NCBI RefSeq assembly: GCF_001424985.1
Contig: NZ_LMDA01000022.1
Location: forward strand, 186,001-250,000
Reading direction: 5' to 3'
Length of the DNA stretch: 64,000 nucleotides
Source of the DNA: Rhizobium sp. Root1212
Lineage (GTDB): Bacteria; Pseudomonadota; Alphaproteobacteria; Rhizobiales; Rhizobiaceae
The notes under the pieces were generated by a model that searched no databases, was not told the origin of the DNA, and saw only the letters and a program-made list of their open reading frames with translations. Of this stretch, positions 62,600 to 64,000 are shown in pieces. Position numbers and translations under genes: made by a program. Position 1 is the first letter of the stretch; the number at the start of each line of letters is the position of its first letter.

Positions 62600-63868
62600 G
62601 TGACCACTCTCACCGACCGCAAGAATGCCGCCATTTCCCGTGGCGTCGGCATGACCACGCAGATTTATGCCGACCGCGCCGAAAATGCCGAAATCTGGGA
62701 CAAGGAAGGCAATCGCTACATCGATTTTGCCGCCGGCATCGCCGTCGTCAACACCGGCCACCGCCATCCGCGCGTCATCGAGGCCGTCAAGAACCAGCTC
62801 GACCGCTTCACCCACACCTGCCATCAGGTCGTGCCCTATGAAAACTATGTCGAGCTTGCCGAGCGCCTGAACGCCGTCACCCCCGGCAACTTCGAGAAGA
62901 AGACGATCTTCGTCACCACCGGCGCCGAAGCCGTCGAAAACGCCGTCAAGATCGCCCGCGCCGCCACCGGCCGCCAGGCCGTCATCGCCTTCAGTGGCGG
63001 CTTCCATGGCCGCACTTTCATGGGCATGGCGCTGACCGGCAAGGTCGTGCCCTACAAGGTCGGCTTCGGCGCCATGCCGGCCGATGTCTTCCACGTGCCC
63101 TTCCCGGTCGAGATGCACGGCACCACGGTCGAGCAGTCGCTCGGCGTCTTGAAGAAGCTCTTTGCCGCCGACGTCGATCCGAACCGCGTCGCCGCGATCA
63201 TCATCGAGCCGGTGCAGGGCGAGGGCGGCTTCTATCCCGTCCCCGTCAACATGATGAAGGCGCTGCGCGAAATCTGCGATCAGCACGGCATCCTGCTGAT
63301 CGCCGACGAGGTCCAGACCGGCTTTGCCCGTACCGGCAAGCTCTTCGGCATGGAACACTACGGCGTCACCGCCGACCTGATGACCATGGCCAAGGGCCTT
63401 GGCGGCGGCTTCCCGATCGCAGCCGTCACCGGCCGCGCCGAAATCATGGACGCCCCCGGCCCCGGCGGCCTCGGCGGCACCTATGGCGGCAGCCCGATCG
63501 GCGTTGCGGCAGCCCATGCCGTGCTGGACGTCATCAAGGACGAGGACCTCTGCAACCGTGCCGAACAGCTCGGCGGCCGCCTGAAGCAGCGCCTGGCTGC
63601 AATCCGCGAAAAGGCGCCGGAAATCGTCGATATCCGCGGCCCCGGCTTCATGAACGCCGTCGAGTTCAACGACGTCACCACCAACCTGCCGAGCGCCGAC
63701 TTCGCCAACAAGGTGCGGCTGATCGCGCTCGACAAGGGCCTGATCCTCTTGACCTGCGGCGTGCACGGCAACGTCATTCGCTTCCTGGCGCCGATCACCA
63801 TCCAGGACGGCATTTTCGCCGAAGCCCTCGATATCCTCGAAGCTTCGATCCTCGAAGCCCGCGCCTGA
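62600..63868 (+). CDS. gabT: 4-aminobutyrate aminotransferase GabT, GTG start
   Basis: PLP-dependent class III aminotransferase of 422 residues converting GABA and 2-oxoglutarate to succinate semialdehyde and glutamate; the family also acts on 5-aminovalerate. The PLP lysine is in MTMAKGLGGGFPIAAV; FSGGFHGRT, EPVQGEGGF and LLIADEVQTGFARTGK are diagnostic. GTG 62600 has AGGA 8 nt upstream, and the protein then begins MTTLTDRKNAA as in rhizobial GabT; ATG 62591 lacks a ribosome site. gabD is not in the window; the strand continues past a 26-bp palindrome. Confidence 0.94.
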   Translation: MTTLTDRKNAAISRGVGMTTQIYADRAENAEIWDKEGNRYIDFAAGIAVVNTGHRHPRVIEAVKNQLDRFTHTCHQVVPYENYVELAERLNAVTPGNFEKKTIFVTTGAEAVENAVKIARAATGRQAVIAFSGGFHGRTFMGMALTGKVVPYKVGFGAMPADVFHVPFPVEMHGTTVEQSLGVLKKLFAADVDPNRVAAIIIEPVQGEGGFYPVPVNMMKALREICDQHGILLIADEVQTGFARTGKLFGMEHYGVTADLMTMAKGLGGGFPIAAVTGRAEIMDAPGPGGLGGTYGGSPIGVAAAHAVLDVIKDEDLCNRAEQLGGRLKQRLAAIREKAPEIVDIRGPGFMNAVEFNDVTTNLPSADFANKVRLIALDKGLILLTCGVHGNVIRFLAPITIQDGIFAEALDILEASILEARA

Positions 63869-63882
63869 GGCAAGACATGAGG

Positions 63883-63908
63883 TCCATCGGCGGCATGCCG
63901 CCGATGGA
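63883..63908 (+). terminator. Perfect palindrome after gabT, terminator-like
   Basis: 26 bases with perfect dyad symmetry (TCCATCGGCGGCA / TGCCGCCGATGGA), 15 nt after the gabT stop. No T-run follows. The remaining 92 nt to the edge show no supported gene. Confidence 0.5.
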
Positions 63909-64000
63909 CGCGACGCGCGCGATCCGCTACACCGACGGTCCCTCCCGGCGAACCGCCCAGCCGCTCCGCGTATGAAAGACCGCTGTCCCGACAAAGGCAT

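Noticed and set aside
63869-64000. Short frame after gabT as the start of a further gene
   Set aside because: It begins within a perfect palindrome and stops after about 30 codons; not supported.

Overview
The window is a GC-rich (roughly 60 %), gene-dense chromosome-type segment of a Rhizobiales alphaproteobacterium, most likely a member of the Rhizobiaceae (Rhizobium, Agrobacterium, Ensifer or Shinella type). This follows from the cyclic beta-1,2-glucan genes ndvA and ndvB, the order pyc - luxR solo - ndvA, an AatB-type aminotransferase, a complete phn operon of rhizobial layout and palindromic intergenic elements of the kind common in this family. I see no insertion sequence, prophage, CRISPR array, rRNA or tRNA, so it reads as core plus catabolic and transport genome rather than a mobile island.

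Layout. 1-1686: end of a polar amino-acid ABC importer (binding protein, permease, ATPase). 1819-6127: pyruvate carboxylase and a LuxR-type regulator without a synthase, both on the minus strand. 6534-18096: cyclic beta-1,2-glucan block, with the exporter ndvA (+), an opgC-type modifying acyltransferase (-) and the giant synthase ndvB (-). 18524-25177: a LysR regulator divergent from a four-gene operon (hglS, D-2-hydroxyglutarate dehydrogenase, amaB, aatB-like) that together convert piperideine-6-carboxylate or aminoadipate from lysine to 2-oxoglutarate. 25307-27712: a cytochrome P450 and an LpxL-like acyltransferase. 27709-40905: carbon-phosphorus lyase locus, phnGHIJKL plus a hexapeptide transferase, then phnCDEE plus a DUF1045 protein, phnM and phnN, with the repressor gene phnF divergent.

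41050-43638: FAH-family hydrolase, gluconokinase and class II fructose-bisphosphate aldolase. 44205-49514: peptide-type ABC importer whose two ATPases are fused, followed by an SMP-30/gluconolactonase gene behind a hairpin that covers its ribosome binding site. 50494-52864: an EamA transporter and a DUF475 (TerC-like) membrane protein with a structured leader. 53388-59847: tripartite tricarboxylate transporter tctCBA, a PgtC-like binding protein and a TctDE-like two-component system, apparently one sensing and uptake unit. 60295-63868: an orphan amino-acid binding protein, a MerR-XRE-cupin regulator, a solitary RelB/DinJ antitoxin and gabT.

Common theme: nutrient scavenging (phosphonate, lysine, peptides, tricarboxylates, GABA) plus envelope adaptation. 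The least explained items are a 34-residue membrane microprotein antisense in the phnJ-phnI gap, a DUF1045 two-histidine phosphoesterase where PhnP would be expected, a PhnE permease with an about 240-residue insertion, a near-consensus Pho-box-like repeat ahead of tctC, two small minus-strand proteins of 55 and 37 residues, and the three-domain MerR-XRE-cupin regulator.
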